A stretch of 64,000 nucleotides of DNA, taken from positions 18,799 through 82,798 of the forward strand of contig NZ_NRRV01000023.1 in NCBI RefSeq assembly GCF_016583825.1, read 5' to 3'. Below, in pieces: positions 28,301 to 36,747 of the stretch. The stretch comes from Thiohalocapsa halophila. GTDB lineage: Bacteria > Pseudomonadota > Gammaproteobacteria > Chromatiales > Chromatiaceae. Under the pieces are notes generated by a model. That model did not search any database and had not been told where the DNA came from. It saw only the letters and a list, made by a program, of their open reading frames with translations. The number at the start of each line of letters is the position of its first letter. Position 1 is the stretch's first letter. The position numbers and the translations under genes are program-made.

Positions 28301-28819
28301 ATGCAACCCGCTCAAACCCGCCTGCCGGGGGCCTGGCCCGGCCGCGTCTTGGCATTGCTCTGCGCCACGGCTACCCTGTCGGCCATGCCGGCCATGGCGG
28401 CCATGGCGGCCGAGAAACGCATGTACCGTTGCCAGCAAGGGGACGCGATTACCTTCTCGGAGGAGCCCTGCGGCCCGGATGCCCGCGAGCTCGACGTCCA
28501 CTACGACACGCCGGCTCCAGCCGAAGCGGCGGACGCGCAGCGGCGGCTGCAAGCGCAGGAGGCCAGCGCCGCGGCTGCCGCCGATGCCGCCGAGCGCGAG
28601 CAGCGCATCGACGGCCTGGAGCGCGAGATCGAAGACCTGCGGGTGGAGCGGGACCATGCGGTGGAACAGCTCGCCGCCGAGCGCCAGCGCGGCACGGAAG
28701 ACCGCGCCGACGACACCTACCGCGAGCGCAAGCGCGCCGAGATGAAGACGGTCATCGATCGCTACAACACGCGCATCGAGGCCAAACAGATCGAGCTCCA
28801 GCAACTGCTCCAGCGATAG
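28301..28819 (+). CDS. Secreted DUF4124-type protein with coiled coil
   Basis: A 172-residue exported protein. A signal peptide (VLALLCATATLSAMPAMAAM) is followed by a small DUF4124-like module, MYRCQQGDAITFSEEPCG, with two cysteines likely forming a disulfide. From about residue 75 on it is a long charged coiled coil. DUF4124 proteins are periplasmic and uncharacterised. Start ATG 28301 is preceded by CTGGAG. The upstream in-frame extension is rejected because it hides the signal peptide. Confidence 0.8.
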   Translation: MQPAQTRLPGAWPGRVLALLCATATLSAMPAMAAMAAEKRMYRCQQGDAITFSEEPCGPDARELDVHYDTPAPAEAADAQRRLQAQEASAAAAADAAEREQRIDGLEREIEDLRVERDHAVEQLAAERQRGTEDRADDTYRERKRAEMKTVIDRYNTRIEAKQIELQQLLQR

Positions 28820-28837
28820 CGACGACCACCGCAGCCC

Positions 28838-29323
28838 ATGACCATCGCCGACGAGATCGAGCGCCTGCACCGACTCAAGGAGTCCGGTGCGCTGAGCGAA
28901 GACGAGTTTCAGCAAGCCAAGCAGCGGGTCCTGGCCGGCGAACTGCCGCCGCGGGCAGCGACCGGCGCACCGCCAGCGGCGAGCGCGGAGGCGCGCACCC
29001 GCGAGTGGGCGATGTTCCTGCACATCTCACAGCTGCTGGGCTTCCTGGTGCCGCTGGCCGGTCTCATCGCTCCCCTGTTGATTTGGCAGCTCAAAAAGGA
29101 CGAGCTGCCGGGGCTCGATCCCCACGGCAAGGTGGTGATGAACTGGGTGCTGTCGGCGTTGATCTACCTTTTGGCCGCCTCGCTGCTGGTGCTGGTGGTG
29201 GTGGGCGTCCCGCTACTGCTGGCGCTGCTGGTGCTGGCGGTGGTCTTCCCGATTATCGGCGGCCTCAAGGCCAACGCCGGCGAGCTGTGGCGCTATCCGC
29301 TTAGTATCGAGTTTCTAAAGTGA
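28838..29323 (+). CDS. SHOCT plus DUF4870 membrane protein
   Basis: A 161-residue protein. Residues 1-35 form a SHOCT-like short helical module (DEIERLHRLKESGALSEDEF). After a Pro/Ala linker comes a DUF4870 membrane domain with AMFLHISQLLGFLVPLAGLI and LIWQLKKDELPGLDPHGKVV, with hydrophobic segments at about 58-80, 100-120 and 120-140. The function is unknown; SHOCT modules are thought to aid oligomerisation. It starts 18 bp after the preceding gene and may be co-transcribed. Confidence 0.88.
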   Translation: MTIADEIERLHRLKESGALSEDEFQQAKQRVLAGELPPRAATGAPPAASAEARTREWAMFLHISQLLGFLVPLAGLIAPLLIWQLKKDELPGLDPHGKVVMNWVLSALIYLLAASLLVLVVVGVPLLLALLVLAVVFPIIGGLKANAGELWRYPLSIEFLK

Positions 29324-29400
29324 CACTAGGCTTTGGTGGGCCACTCGGTCTCAGTGCGCGCTCGGCTGCGCACGGCACGCAGCCGCCGCTAGCCGTCGGC

Positions 29401-30402
29401 TCAGCGCTCGATGGGTGGCAGGGACAGGATGTACTCGGCAATGGCATCGCGGTCTTCGGCGCTCAGCTTGCCGGTGCCGACATCGATGACATGGGCCATG
29501 GCGCCGCCGGCGAAGTCGCCGTCGGGGTCCATGCCGATCTCCAAGTAGAACGCCAGCATATCCTGGGTCCAGCTGCCGATGCCCTGGTCCTTGCTCGGCG
29601 TAATGTTCGGCGTACTGCCGCCCTCGACTCCCGCATCGGCACCGGCATAGCGGACGTCGTCGATGATGGCCCCGAAGAGGTTGCGCGGCGAATGGCATTC
29701 CGCGCAGTGGGCGGCGGCCTCGCTGAGATAGGCGCCACGGTTCCAGGCATCGCCGCGCTCGGGAACAGGTTGGAAGGTACCGGGCTCGAAGAAGAGCGCC
29801 TTCCAAAGGCCAAGCGGCCAGCGCCAATCGGCATACCAGACCAGGTCGTGCTCGCGGTTGGGCTGCGCGACCGGCTCGACGTCGTCAATGTAGGCCTTGA
29901 TGGCGAGCATGTCCTCACGCGTCAACTTGGTGAACGCGGTGTAGGGGAAGGCCGGGTAATAGTGCTCGCCATCGGGTGAGACCCCCTCGGACAATGCACG
30001 CACGAAGTCCTCATCGGACCAGCCGCCGATGCCGTGCTCGGGGTCAGGCGTGATATTGCTGGCGTAGAAGGTGCCGTAGGGGCTCTCGATGGGGCGCCCG
30101 CCGGCGAGCGGCGCGCCATCCTCGGCGGTATGGCAGCCGGCGCAAAGGCCGGCGTGAAACAACAAGCGCCCGCGCTCGGCGGTGCTTTGGGCGCTCGCAT
30201 CCGCCGCGGGCTCCATCGTGTCGCTCACAGCTGGTGCCGCCGGCGCATCGGTGCCTGTCTGCGCCTGCACTATGGCCGCGGCGCCAAAGCCGAGCCACAG
30301 CGCGATGCCGGCCCACAGGCCGGGGCGGCGACACCAGCGGGCCGTCCTCCGCACCGCTCGCACGGCCTGGACGACAGGCTTACTGCTTGCGGTAGGCCTC
30401 AT
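29401..30402 (-). CDS. Di-haem periplasmic cytochrome c
   Basis: A 333-residue exported protein with a long signal peptide (hydrophobic GLWAGIALWLGFGAAAIVQA) and two c-type haem sites: CAGCH near residue 87 and CAECH near 205. Each is followed by a glycine-containing loop and a later Met that could be the distal ligand (for example TPNITPSKDQGIGSW in domain two). The arrangement resembles cytochrome subunits of alcohol or aldehyde dehydrogenases and soluble electron carriers. No dehydrogenase subunit is adjacent. The start at 30402 overlaps the end of the cytochrome c' gene by 23 bp, so the two form an operon. Confidence 0.88.
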   Translation of the reverse strand: MRPTASSKPVVQAVRAVRRTARWCRRPGLWAGIALWLGFGAAAIVQAQTGTDAPAAPAVSDTMEPAADASAQSTAERGRLLFHAGLCAGCHTAEDGAPLAGGRPIESPYGTFYASNITPDPEHGIGGWSDEDFVRALSEGVSPDGEHYYPAFPYTAFTKLTREDMLAIKAYIDDVEPVAQPNREHDLVWYADWRWPLGLWKALFFEPGTFQPVPERGDAWNRGAYLSEAAAHCAECHSPRNLFGAIIDDVRYAGADAGVEGGSTPNITPSKDQGIGSWTQDMLAFYLEIGMDPDGDFAGGAMAHVIDVGTGKLSAEDRDAIAEYILSLPPIER

Positions 30403-30838
30403 GGCAGCCTTTGCAGGAGTCCCCGACGGCCTTGAAGGCACCCATTAGGGTGGCCTTGTCGCCGGAGGCGACGGCCTCCTGGAAGCTCGCGGCGGCCTCT
30501 TTGGCTTCTTTGGATTTCTCCGCGAAGCCCTCGGCGTCCGACCACACCTCGGCCGTGGCATCGGTCTCGCCGAAGTCCGTGCCCGCCGGGAACAGTGCCG
30601 GGATGTCGTCGGTGGTCGCGACCAGGCTGGCTGCCACGGTATCCAGGCCCGGCCCGAACTCAAAGCCATCACGCAGCTGTCCAACGGCCGTGCCGACGAG
30701 GCCGCCCATGGTGCTCATGACGGCCTGACGATATTTGACTGCCTGCTCGACCTTGTCCATCGGCACGTCTTCGGCAGCGACCGGGCCGGCAAGGGCGACG
30801 GCGACTAGCGAGGCGGCGGCGAGTGCGATCTTGCGCAT
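30380..30838 (-). CDS. Cytochrome c'
   Basis: A 152-residue periplasmic protein: signal peptide MRKIALAAASLVAVALAGPV, then a four-helix bundle with the haem site CKGCHEAYRKQ at the very C-terminus, diagnostic of cytochrome c'. These bind NO and CO at a five-coordinate haem and are common in purple bacteria, where they may protect from nitric oxide. AGGAG lies upstream of ATG 30838. It is the first gene of a pair with the di-haem cytochrome. Confidence 0.95.
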   Translation of the reverse strand: MRKIALAAASLVAVALAGPVAAEDVPMDKVEQAVKYRQAVMSTMGGLVGTAVGQLRDGFEFGPGLDTVAASLVATTDDIPALFPAGTDFGETDATAEVWSDAEGFAEKSKEAKEAAASFQEAVASGDKATLMGAFKAVGDSCKGCHEAYRKQ

Positions 30839-31118
30839 GGCTGACTCCTGTGGCTTTGTGTTGTGTGGTGTTGTGGATGTCCTCGGCAATGTGCGCGCTC
30901 ACCGCGCGGCATCAAGGGGACGCGCACCGCGCCGAGGCGCTTTCCGCTGCAATTGCGCGGTCGAGCCGATAGCCGGCGCGGTTACAATCGTAGAGCGTCA
31001 AGATCGGCGGCGGCCCAAGCCTTGGCCAGACGCCTTGCGGCAAGCCGCGGCCGCCACCGCCGGGGCCACCACCTTAGCTCCCGCCGACCCCCATCACAAT
31101 CATCTCTGAGGCCCAACT

Positions 31119-31511
31119 ATGCTGCTCAAGCTCGTCCGTGAAGGGCTCGGACGCACCGTCGCGTTCGTCGACCGCATCACCCGCCCGACGCCAATCCAAC
31201 GCACACCCGAGGCACAGCAACAGGTGGAGCAGGCCTTGGACGGATTGGCGCTCTATCAGTACTTCGCCTGCCCTTTCTGCATCAAGACCCGGCGCGCACT
31301 GCACCGCCTGAACCTGCCGCTGGAGCTGCGCGACGCCCAGAACGACCCGGCGCATCGCAGCACCCTGGAGCGCCAGGGCGGGCGCATCCAGGTCCCCTGC
31401 CTGCGCATCGACTCGGCCGATGGGACCGAGTGGATGTACGAATCCAACGACATCATCCGCTACCTCGAGCACCGCTTCGGCGCGGTTGCGCCCGCTGAGC
31501 AAGCCGGTTGA
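31119..31511 (+). CDS. Glutaredoxin-like protein
   Basis: A 130-residue protein with an N-terminal helix and a thioredoxin fold starting LYQYFACPFCIKTRRALHRL; CPFC is the dithiol site (about residues 51-54). The cis-Pro region is GRIQVPCLRID and the C-terminal MYESNDIIRYLEHRF is typical of glutaredoxin/GST-N domains. It probably reduces glutathione mixed disulfides. Its stop overlaps the TTG start of the next gene. Confidence 0.92.
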   Translation: MLLKLVREGLGRTVAFVDRITRPTPIQRTPEAQQQVEQALDGLALYQYFACPFCIKTRRALHRLNLPLELRDAQNDPAHRSTLERQGGRIQVPCLRIDSADGTEWMYESNDIIRYLEHRFGAVAPAEQAG

Positions 31512-32077
31512 AAGACCCGCTGCTGCGACGCGCTCGACGCCCGTCCCGAAGCGCGTGGCTGAGCGTCCTGGCCGGCGTCATACTGCCGGCCGGCGGCGCG
31601 GCCGGTCTGGAGTCGGCCGCGGCGCAGATCAGCCCCGAGCCGGTGCCGGGTATTGCGGTGGGTCAGGACATCGAGCACCTGGACCCGATCGCCCTCCGCC
31701 GTCAGGTCTCTCGGGCCGAGGGACGCATCAGCGACCTTGAGAAGGACCGGGAAGCGGCGCTCGCCGGGCTGGAAGGCGCCATTGCCGAGGCCGAGACGCG
31801 AGCCACGGCGGCCGCGTCCCGCAGCGGCAGTGGCGGCGCGCCCAGCGACGCCGCCGCAACGGCCGAAGCTCAGCCCGCGCGGCGCACCCCGCCGCTGTTA
31901 GACCCGGCGACCCAGGCCGATCGGCGCCGTGCCATCCGGGCCCGCTATGGCGCGAAAATCGCCCGCGCGCGCCGCCAGCTCGCGCGGCTTCTGGCCCGGC
32001 AGGCGCAGATCGACCCCGACGCGCCCGATCAGCAGCGCCTGCGCGACGCGGCCCGCGCCGGCGAGCCGGCCCCGTAG
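31508..32077 (+). CDS. Exported Arg/Ala-rich coiled-coil protein, unknown
   Basis: From a TTG start overlapping the glutaredoxin stop, 189 residues: a signal-like N-terminus (SAWLSVLAGVILPAGGAAGL), then a helical coiled coil (ALRRQVSRAEGRISDLEKDR) and a second charged helical part rich in Arg. I recognise no family. The coupling to glutaredoxin and the signal peptide argue it is real, but the Ala/Arg composition could be GC-driven. No cysteines are visible in the mature part. Confidence 0.5.
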   Translation: MKDPLLRRARRPSRSAWLSVLAGVILPAGGAAGLESAAAQISPEPVPGIAVGQDIEHLDPIALRRQVSRAEGRISDLEKDREAALAGLEGAIAEAETRATAAASRSGSGGAPSDAAATAEAQPARRTPPLLDPATQADRRRAIRARYGAKIARARRQLARLLARQAQIDPDAPDQQRLRDAARAGEPAP

Positions 32078-32136
32078 CGCGCGCCCCGCCCACCATCGGC
32101 CCAGCATCGGCCCAATACCGGCCGGCACCGGCGCGC

Positions 32137-32625
32137 TCAATCACCGGCGTCGAACAGCAGCCGCCAGCGGTAGGGGTCGAACAACAGCTCGATCCGCACG
32201 ATTTGCCCCTCGCGCACCGTCGCCCACTGCGCCGCCCGGGTAGAGACCCGCTCCGAGACCTGGGTGTCCAGCACCAGCCAGTGACAGACCTGGTCCCCGT
32301 CCACGAACACCTGCCGGCGCGTGATACCGCGCAGGATGCCGCCCGTCATCATGATGTACTCGAGGAAGGCGGCGGTGTCGTCGATGGTCGCAATGGGGCT
32401 CTCGTAGCGGAAGGCCGCCGGCGCGATCAGCGCAGCCACCGCATCGTGGTCGTGCGCCGCGAGCGCATCGAGATAGCGCTCGACGACATCGAGCGCGTCG
32501 GCGGCCTGGGCGGCGCTGGCGGACATCTGCGGACTCCCGGTCGCAGTCGTGACGACAGGGCCCGATTCTACGGCAAGCGTGTCCGCGTGCGTCGGGCGAG
32601 TTGCCGAGGCCGCGGCGGTGCTCAT
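32137..32625 (-). CDS. SnoaL/NTF2-like domain protein
   Basis: A 162-residue protein whose core from about residue 40 (DVVERYLDALAAHDHDAVAA) is a SnoaL-like cone fold, with VCHWLVLD and GQIVRIELLFDPYRWR as later strands. This fold serves as small enzymes or ligand-binding modules; no substrate is evident. The ATG at 32625 overlaps the stop of the DUF2189 gene (ATGA), so coupled translation is likely. Met34 is a possible shorter start. Confidence 0.8.
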   Translation of the reverse strand: MSTAAASATRPTHADTLAVESGPVVTTATGSPQMSASAAQAADALDVVERYLDALAAHDHDAVAALIAPAAFRYESPIATIDDTAAFLEYIMMTGGILRGITRRQVFVDGDQVCHWLVLDTQVSERVSTRAAQWATVREGQIVRIELLFDPYRWRLLFDAGD

Positions 32626-33392
32626 TGCACCAGGTCCCGATAGGCGTGCCAGGTGGCATGGCCGAGCAGCGGGAAGACCACCACCATCCCCACCAGGAAG
32701 CTCGCGAAGCCGAGGACCGTCAGCAGCACGATGAAGGACGCCCAGATCAGCATCGCAGGCAGGTCCTTGAGCGTCACCCGATGGCTGGTGCGCACTGCTT
32801 GGGCCGCACTCGTGTCGCGATCCACGATCATCGGCACCGCCACCACCGACCGAGCGAAGACGATGGCCGCGAGGATGCCACCAACGGCAAAGTACGACAG
32901 GAGCTGGCCGCGGCTCACTTGATCGAGGAGGCTCCCCCAAACGGTCGCGCCCAGTGAGGGTGCGGCACTACCCAGCACCGTCGCCAGCAGGACGGTAGAC
33001 ACCGCGAACCAGACCGCAGCGATGACCAGCAGCCCGACGGAGAAGCGCACCAACGCCTCGCGGTGGCGGCCGAGGGCGGATAGTGATGCATCGAAGCTCA
33101 GCGGTTCGCCGCGCTCGCGGCGACGGGAGAGCTCCACCAGCCCGGTGGTCAGGAGCGGCCCAACGAGCAGAAAGCCGGAGATGCTGCCGGCAATCAGGAA
33201 GGGATGGCTCCAAAAGGTCAAGACGAGCGCGCCGAACAAGGACACGAGCAGCCCGTAGGCCAGGCTCGGCCCCGGGTTGTGGCGCAGGTCCTCCCAGCCG
33301 CGCTGCAGCCACTGCAGCGGCTGCTCCACGGGTACGCGGCTGATGTTCACGGGCGCGCCGGAGCGCATGTCCGGATGGGTCAGGGTTGCCAT
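32622..33392 (-). CDS. DUF2189 integral membrane protein
   Basis: A 256-residue inner-membrane protein with about six hydrophobic segments. The DUF2189 hallmarks are the N-terminal PLQWLQRGWEDLRHNPGPSL and FLLVGPLLTTGLVELSRRRE, and the last segment ends FPLLGHATWHAYRDLV. The function is unknown; members are often near respiratory genes. A strong GGAGGAGG site precedes ATG 33392. It is followed without gap by the SnoaL-like gene. Confidence 0.92.
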   Translation of the reverse strand: MATLTHPDMRSGAPVNISRVPVEQPLQWLQRGWEDLRHNPGPSLAYGLLVSLFGALVLTFWSHPFLIAGSISGFLLVGPLLTTGLVELSRRRERGEPLSFDASLSALGRHREALVRFSVGLLVIAAVWFAVSTVLLATVLGSAAPSLGATVWGSLLDQVSRGQLLSYFAVGGILAAIVFARSVVAVPMIVDRDTSAAQAVRTSHRVTLKDLPAMLIWASFIVLLTVLGFASFLVGMVVVFPLLGHATWHAYRDLVQ

Positions 33393-33749
33393 GGGCCTCC
33401 TCCGATGCTCTGCATTCGGCGAACGCCCGGCGCCACGATCCCGAGCGCGCCGTCTCCTGCGCCATCGTCGAACGGCTAAGGGCAGGGTCCCGCTTTCCAG
33501 CGGGCTGCGGACCCGGATGACGGTACGCCGGCGGCGCCCGCCGGGTTGTGAAAACCCGACCCGTTTGGTCGGGCTTATCCACAAGCCTAGATCGCTTTCG
33601 CTGAAGTACAAGCCACTCTGCGCCCTGGGGCGCCTCGCAGCGGCAAGGGCCGAGCACGAGCCGCCGGGCGGTATGGTACCCAGGACCTGGCGTCTCCTCG
33701 CGGACTCAACAAAAATGGGGCCGGTGTCGGCATCCTCGCCCGTGGGTGC
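33393..33749. other. Intergenic region upstream of the DUF2189 gene
   Basis: No gene recognised. A stem-like pair GAAAACCCGACC and GGTCGGGCTTATCC (about 33550-33580) could be a terminator or a regulatory hairpin. Frames here are short or shadow. Confidence 0.35.
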
Positions 33750-33891
33750 TCAACCGCCGCCGATCTCGATCTGCTCGGTGCCGATGTAGGTCCGCGGGGC
33801 ATCGATGACGCGGGTGAGCGCCGGCTCGGCACTCGTAGTCGTCGTTCGACTCGAACCCGTTGCGGGCCATGGTTTCGCGCAGGCTGGCCAT
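33750..33891 (-). pseudogene. Remnant of an unidentified gene (MASLRETMARNGF start)
   Basis: A start at 33891 reads MASLRETMARNGFESNDDYE, which I recall as the N-terminus of a group of ATP-binding proteins in purple sulfur bacteria. After about 20 codons the reading frame is lost. In another frame ALTRVIDAPRTYIGTEQIEI continues to a stop near 33750, so the gene appears internally deleted and frameshifted. The assignment is from memory of similar sequences and is tentative. Confidence 0.3.
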
Positions 33892-33906
33892 GGCGGGATG
33901 GTAAGA

Positions 33907-34023
33907 AAGTTCGAAGTGTGAAGTTTGAAGCACCCTTGCTCGCGGTGCTCTGTCAGCGTCCGGCGATCGACTCCGCCGCTGCAAACCTCAAACCTCAAAC
34001 TTCACCCTTCAAACTTCAAACTT
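33907..34023. repeat. Heptad repeats with facing arms beside ankyrin gene
   Basis: The left arm has AAGTTCG, AAGTGTG, AAGTTTG (33907-33927). The right arm has CAAACCT twice, CAAACTT, CACCCTT, CAAACTT twice (33982-34023), the complement type of the left arm. The right arm runs into the stop codon of the ankyrin gene. Same period and arrangement as the prmA and yffB sites, with different unit sequence. Confidence 0.85.
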
Positions 34024-34630
34024 AACGCAGGGCAGTCGCGGCGGCCGTGCCGGGGGCCGTCTCGCCTTGCAGCAACGCCTCGACCTGCGCATGGCCCTGG
34101 GTGGCGGCATGCCACAGGGCGCCATGACCGGCCAGGTCCGGCAGTGTGGCATCGGCGCCGTGCTCCAGCAGCACCTGCACCGTCTCGGCGTGGCCCCGGT
34201 GGGCGGCCCAGATCAGCGGTGTGTAGCCCTCGGTCTGCTCCTGGGCGTCGATCATGGCGCCGTGCGCCAGCAGCAGCTCTACCAGCTGCGCATGATTGTT
34301 GGACGCCGCCAGCAACAGTGCGGTATAGCCGCCCTGATCGACCGCGTCCACGGCAGCGCCGGCGGCGAGCAAGCGCTCGGCAACCTGGAGGTGGCCGTTC
34401 ACGGCGGCCTTCATCAGCGGTGTCCAGTCGCAGCTGTCTCGGACATTGGCATCGGCGCGGCGCTCCAGCAGGGCGTCGAGCGCGGAGACGTCTCCCTGCT
34501 CGGCGACCTCGAGCAGGCTCGGGGCTTGCTTGCCCGCTTGTGGGCTTTGGGAGGTGTCGTTGTCACCGCCCACCAGCAGCACCGCCGGCAGAATCAGCAG
34601 TACGGGCAATAGCCACAGAATCTTCGACAT
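34022..34630 (-). CDS. Exported ankyrin-repeat protein
   Basis: A 202-residue protein with an N-terminal membrane/signal segment (ILWLLPVLLILPAVLLVGG) and about four ankyrin repeats from residue 40 on. Typical helix-turn-helix consensus stretches are TPLMKAAVNGHLQVAERLLA, TALLLAASNNHAQLVELLLA and TPLIWAAHRGHAETVQVLLE. Ankyrin repeats bind protein partners; small periplasmic ones in proteobacteria have been linked to catalase or oxidative stress and to toxin immunity, neither of which is shown here. The stop is formed inside the heptad array. Confidence 0.9.
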   Translation of the reverse strand: MSKILWLLPVLLILPAVLLVGGDNDTSQSPQAGKQAPSLLEVAEQGDVSALDALLERRADANVRDSCDWTPLMKAAVNGHLQVAERLLAAGAAVDAVDQGGYTALLLAASNNHAQLVELLLAHGAMIDAQEQTEGYTPLIWAAHRGHAETVQVLLEHGADATLPDLAGHGALWHAATQGHAQVEALLQGETAPGTAAATALR

Positions 34631-34779
34631 GGCTCAAAAGGCAATGGGATGCGATTGCATGAGAATGCAAACATGGTGCACCCTCGACGCCGGCCTGCCA
34701 ATGCGAATCCGCAATCAATGCCAAGCAGATCAGCAGCTTGGCGACAGCGGCGCAAGCCGCGCTTCGGCCGCCGCCAGCG

Positions 34780-35724
34780 TCAGCTCACGTTCTGCCAAAA
34801 GGTCGACGCCGGATCCAGAAACTCCGTGTGCGGCAGGTAGTGCGAGCCGTCGCAGGAGAAGTTCAACGCCACCAGACCGTTGAAGACGTTGAGGGATCCC
34901 GAGCGCAGGTAGATGATGTCGTCGGCATAGCGCAGACGCCGGAAGCCCTGCAGGATGGCGCGCACCTGCTCGGCGGCGACCAGGGCCTGCTCGGGGTAGG
35001 CGCAGTGCGGATAGGCGAGGCAGACATCCGGGTCCGCCAGCTCATCGAAGTGCAGCAGCCGATAGCGGAAGGGATCATCCACCAGCCAGATAGTGGCCCG
35101 GGAGCTGGAGAAATGGATCTTGCAGTGGAACACGCCGCTCTCGGTGACCAGCTCCTCGAGCACCGGCAGCACCTCGTCGATGTGCCGGTCCATCAGGCTC
35201 TCCACCCGGCGCTGCTCGAACAGGGACCCGCGGATGGCGGGATCGCCCCTGAGCTGCTGCCAGCGATTCGGCTCCCGGTAGACCTCGCGGGTGAGGGGCA
35301 GGTCGCGCAGGTCGAAATCCGCGCCGAGCAGGCCGAGCTGCTCGCCATCGCGCTCGATGCGCCGCAGCGCGGTCAGCGACGGCCGCTTGGCCCGCAGGCT
35401 GATATAGGCCTCCGACAGCAGCAGCCCGTGCGCCGGCATGGGCTCGTGCATATAGGGCCGCGCGGCGCGATCGCGGCCGAAGTCCGTCCCGATGAGGCCC
35501 TCCACGGCCGCGTTGCTGCTCACCTGCACGGCCCGGGTGTCGAGGGCGTAGAGGTAGCGGCTGTGCGGCACGGTGCCCAGGGCGTCCAGTAACACAGCGT
35601 CCAGCGCCTGGCGCTCACCCCAGACGGCGGCGCAGCGGCCGGCGACATAGGCCATGGGCTCCAGGAGCATGTTAAACAGCGCGAGGCGCTGGCGGGCGAC
35701 ACTGGCCTTGAGATTGTCGGTCAT
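34780..35724 (-). CDS. PDC-sensor-like protein of unknown function
   Basis: A 314-residue soluble protein without signal or membrane segments. The first half (residues about 10-125, YAGRCAAVW-type helix then VPHSRYLYALDTRAVQVSSN and DFGRDRAARPYM) resembles a PDC/Cache ligand-binding domain. The second half is unfamiliar, ending YLRSGSLNVFNGLVALNFSC and a short tail. Without a transmembrane anchor it is not a classic receptor. The role is unknown; I recall similar hypothetical proteins in Chromatiales. Confidence 0.6.
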   Translation of the reverse strand: MTDNLKASVARQRLALFNMLLEPMAYVAGRCAAVWGERQALDAVLLDALGTVPHSRYLYALDTRAVQVSSNAAVEGLIGTDFGRDRAARPYMHEPMPAHGLLLSEAYISLRAKRPSLTALRRIERDGEQLGLLGADFDLRDLPLTREVYREPNRWQQLRGDPAIRGSLFEQRRVESLMDRHIDEVLPVLEELVTESGVFHCKIHFSSSRATIWLVDDPFRYRLLHFDELADPDVCLAYPHCAYPEQALVAAEQVRAILQGFRRLRYADDIIYLRSGSLNVFNGLVALNFSCDGSHYLPHTEFLDPASTFWQNVS

Positions 35725-35873
35725 GCGGCGGCGGTGGGTAGGACAGCAACGAAACGGGCGCAGCGCCGGGCGCGCATGGCCGCGCGCCCGATTCTACACT
35801 GGGATCATCCGCAAGCCAGCTGCCGGGGCCAACCGCCGCCGGACGCTGGCATCCGCCAACACAGGAGCACCCC

Positions 35874-36005
35874 ATGAGCCTCGTCGGAAGCCTGATCGCC
35901 CTCTCTCTGCTGCTGCTCGCGGCGCTCGGCATCGCCGGCGCGCTGCTGATGGGCCGCTCCAGCCGCAGCGCCAACGCCGATGACCCGGACCCACACAAGG
36001 ACTGA
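35874..36005 (+). CDS. Small membrane protein, 43 residues
   Basis: ATG 35874 is preceded by AGGAG at 7 bases, a near-ideal ribosome site. The product is MSLVGSLIALSLLLLAALGI followed by a few hydrophobic residues and a polar tail ending DDPDPHKD: one membrane helix (about residues 4-26) and a charged C-terminus. The stop lies inside the next lipoprotein gene (start 35980), so the two are overlapping and probably co-translated. No family recognised. Confidence 0.6.
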   Translation: MSLVGSLIALSLLLLAALGIAGALLMGRSSRSANADDPDPHKD

Positions 36006-36747
36006 GGCCGCAGCCGGCGAGCGCCTGGTCTGCGCCCTGTCCGTGCTGCTGCTGGCAAGCCTGGCGGGCTGTGCACTGGCGCCGGCGGGCAGCGGCGATA
36101 TCGGGCTGCGCCTTCGCGTTGAGCAGCCGGTGCCCTTCCCTGCCGGCAGCGCCCACGCCACCTTCCAGCGCGGGCGCGTGGTGCGCCAGGCGAGCCTGTT
36201 CGAGCCCTACTGCCAGCTGGAGGTCAACACCGTCGCGCAGCGCCGGCGCACCCTTGGACCCGGGCGTTATCGGGTCACCCGCATCACGAGCCGCGTCCTG
36301 CGGGACCCCATTACACGCATCCCCCTCTTGCGGCCGGCACTGGATTGCCACGACGGCATTTTCCAGGAATCCATCTGGCGGCTCGCCCCGGACGATGACC
36401 CGGGCGCCTATGGCGAGATCCGGCATCTGCGCTGTATCGCCCCCTACTACAACTGCACCTTCGGCCCGCCGCTGGCGCTGGATCAAGTGCAGCAGGTGGT
36501 GGGCCCCTATCTGGCGGTGGTGCGGCTCGCCACCGCAGCCGCGGCTGATTCGGCCCAGTCGTGCGCAGCACGCGCCGTCGCCACAGACCCGCCGTCCAAG
36601 CCGATCAGCCGCTGTCTCGACAGCGCTCGCGATCGCAGCGAATCAGCATGCTGGTGCCGTCCCGGCAGTCGACGCGGTGTACCTCGGCACCGTCCTCTTC
36701 GCGCAGCAGCACGGCGCCGCGCTCGTCGAGCTCGCAGCCGCGGCTGA
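35980..36747 (+). CDS. Lipoprotein of unknown function
   Basis: A frame of 255 codons starting ATG 35980. Its N-terminus ends in a lipobox (LLASLAGC, Cys about residue 31), so the mature protein should be lipid-anchored. The credible domain runs to about residue 187 (VVGPYLAVVRLATAA), with a beta-rich pattern and several cysteines (PALDCHDG, RCIAPYYNC). The last 60 residues are Arg-rich and lie opposite the end of the paralogue gene on the other strand, so the true C-terminus is doubtful. No family recognised. Confidence 0.55.
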   Translation: MTRTHTRTEAAAGERLVCALSVLLLASLAGCALAPAGSGDIGLRLRVEQPVPFPAGSAHATFQRGRVVRQASLFEPYCQLEVNTVAQRRRTLGPGRYRVTRITSRVLRDPITRIPLLRPALDCHDGIFQESIWRLAPDDDPGAYGEIRHLRCIAPYYNCTFGPPLALDQVQQVVGPYLAVVRLATAAAADSAQSCAARAVATDPPSKPISRCLDSARDRSESACWCRPGSRRGVPRHRPLRAAARRRARRARSRG

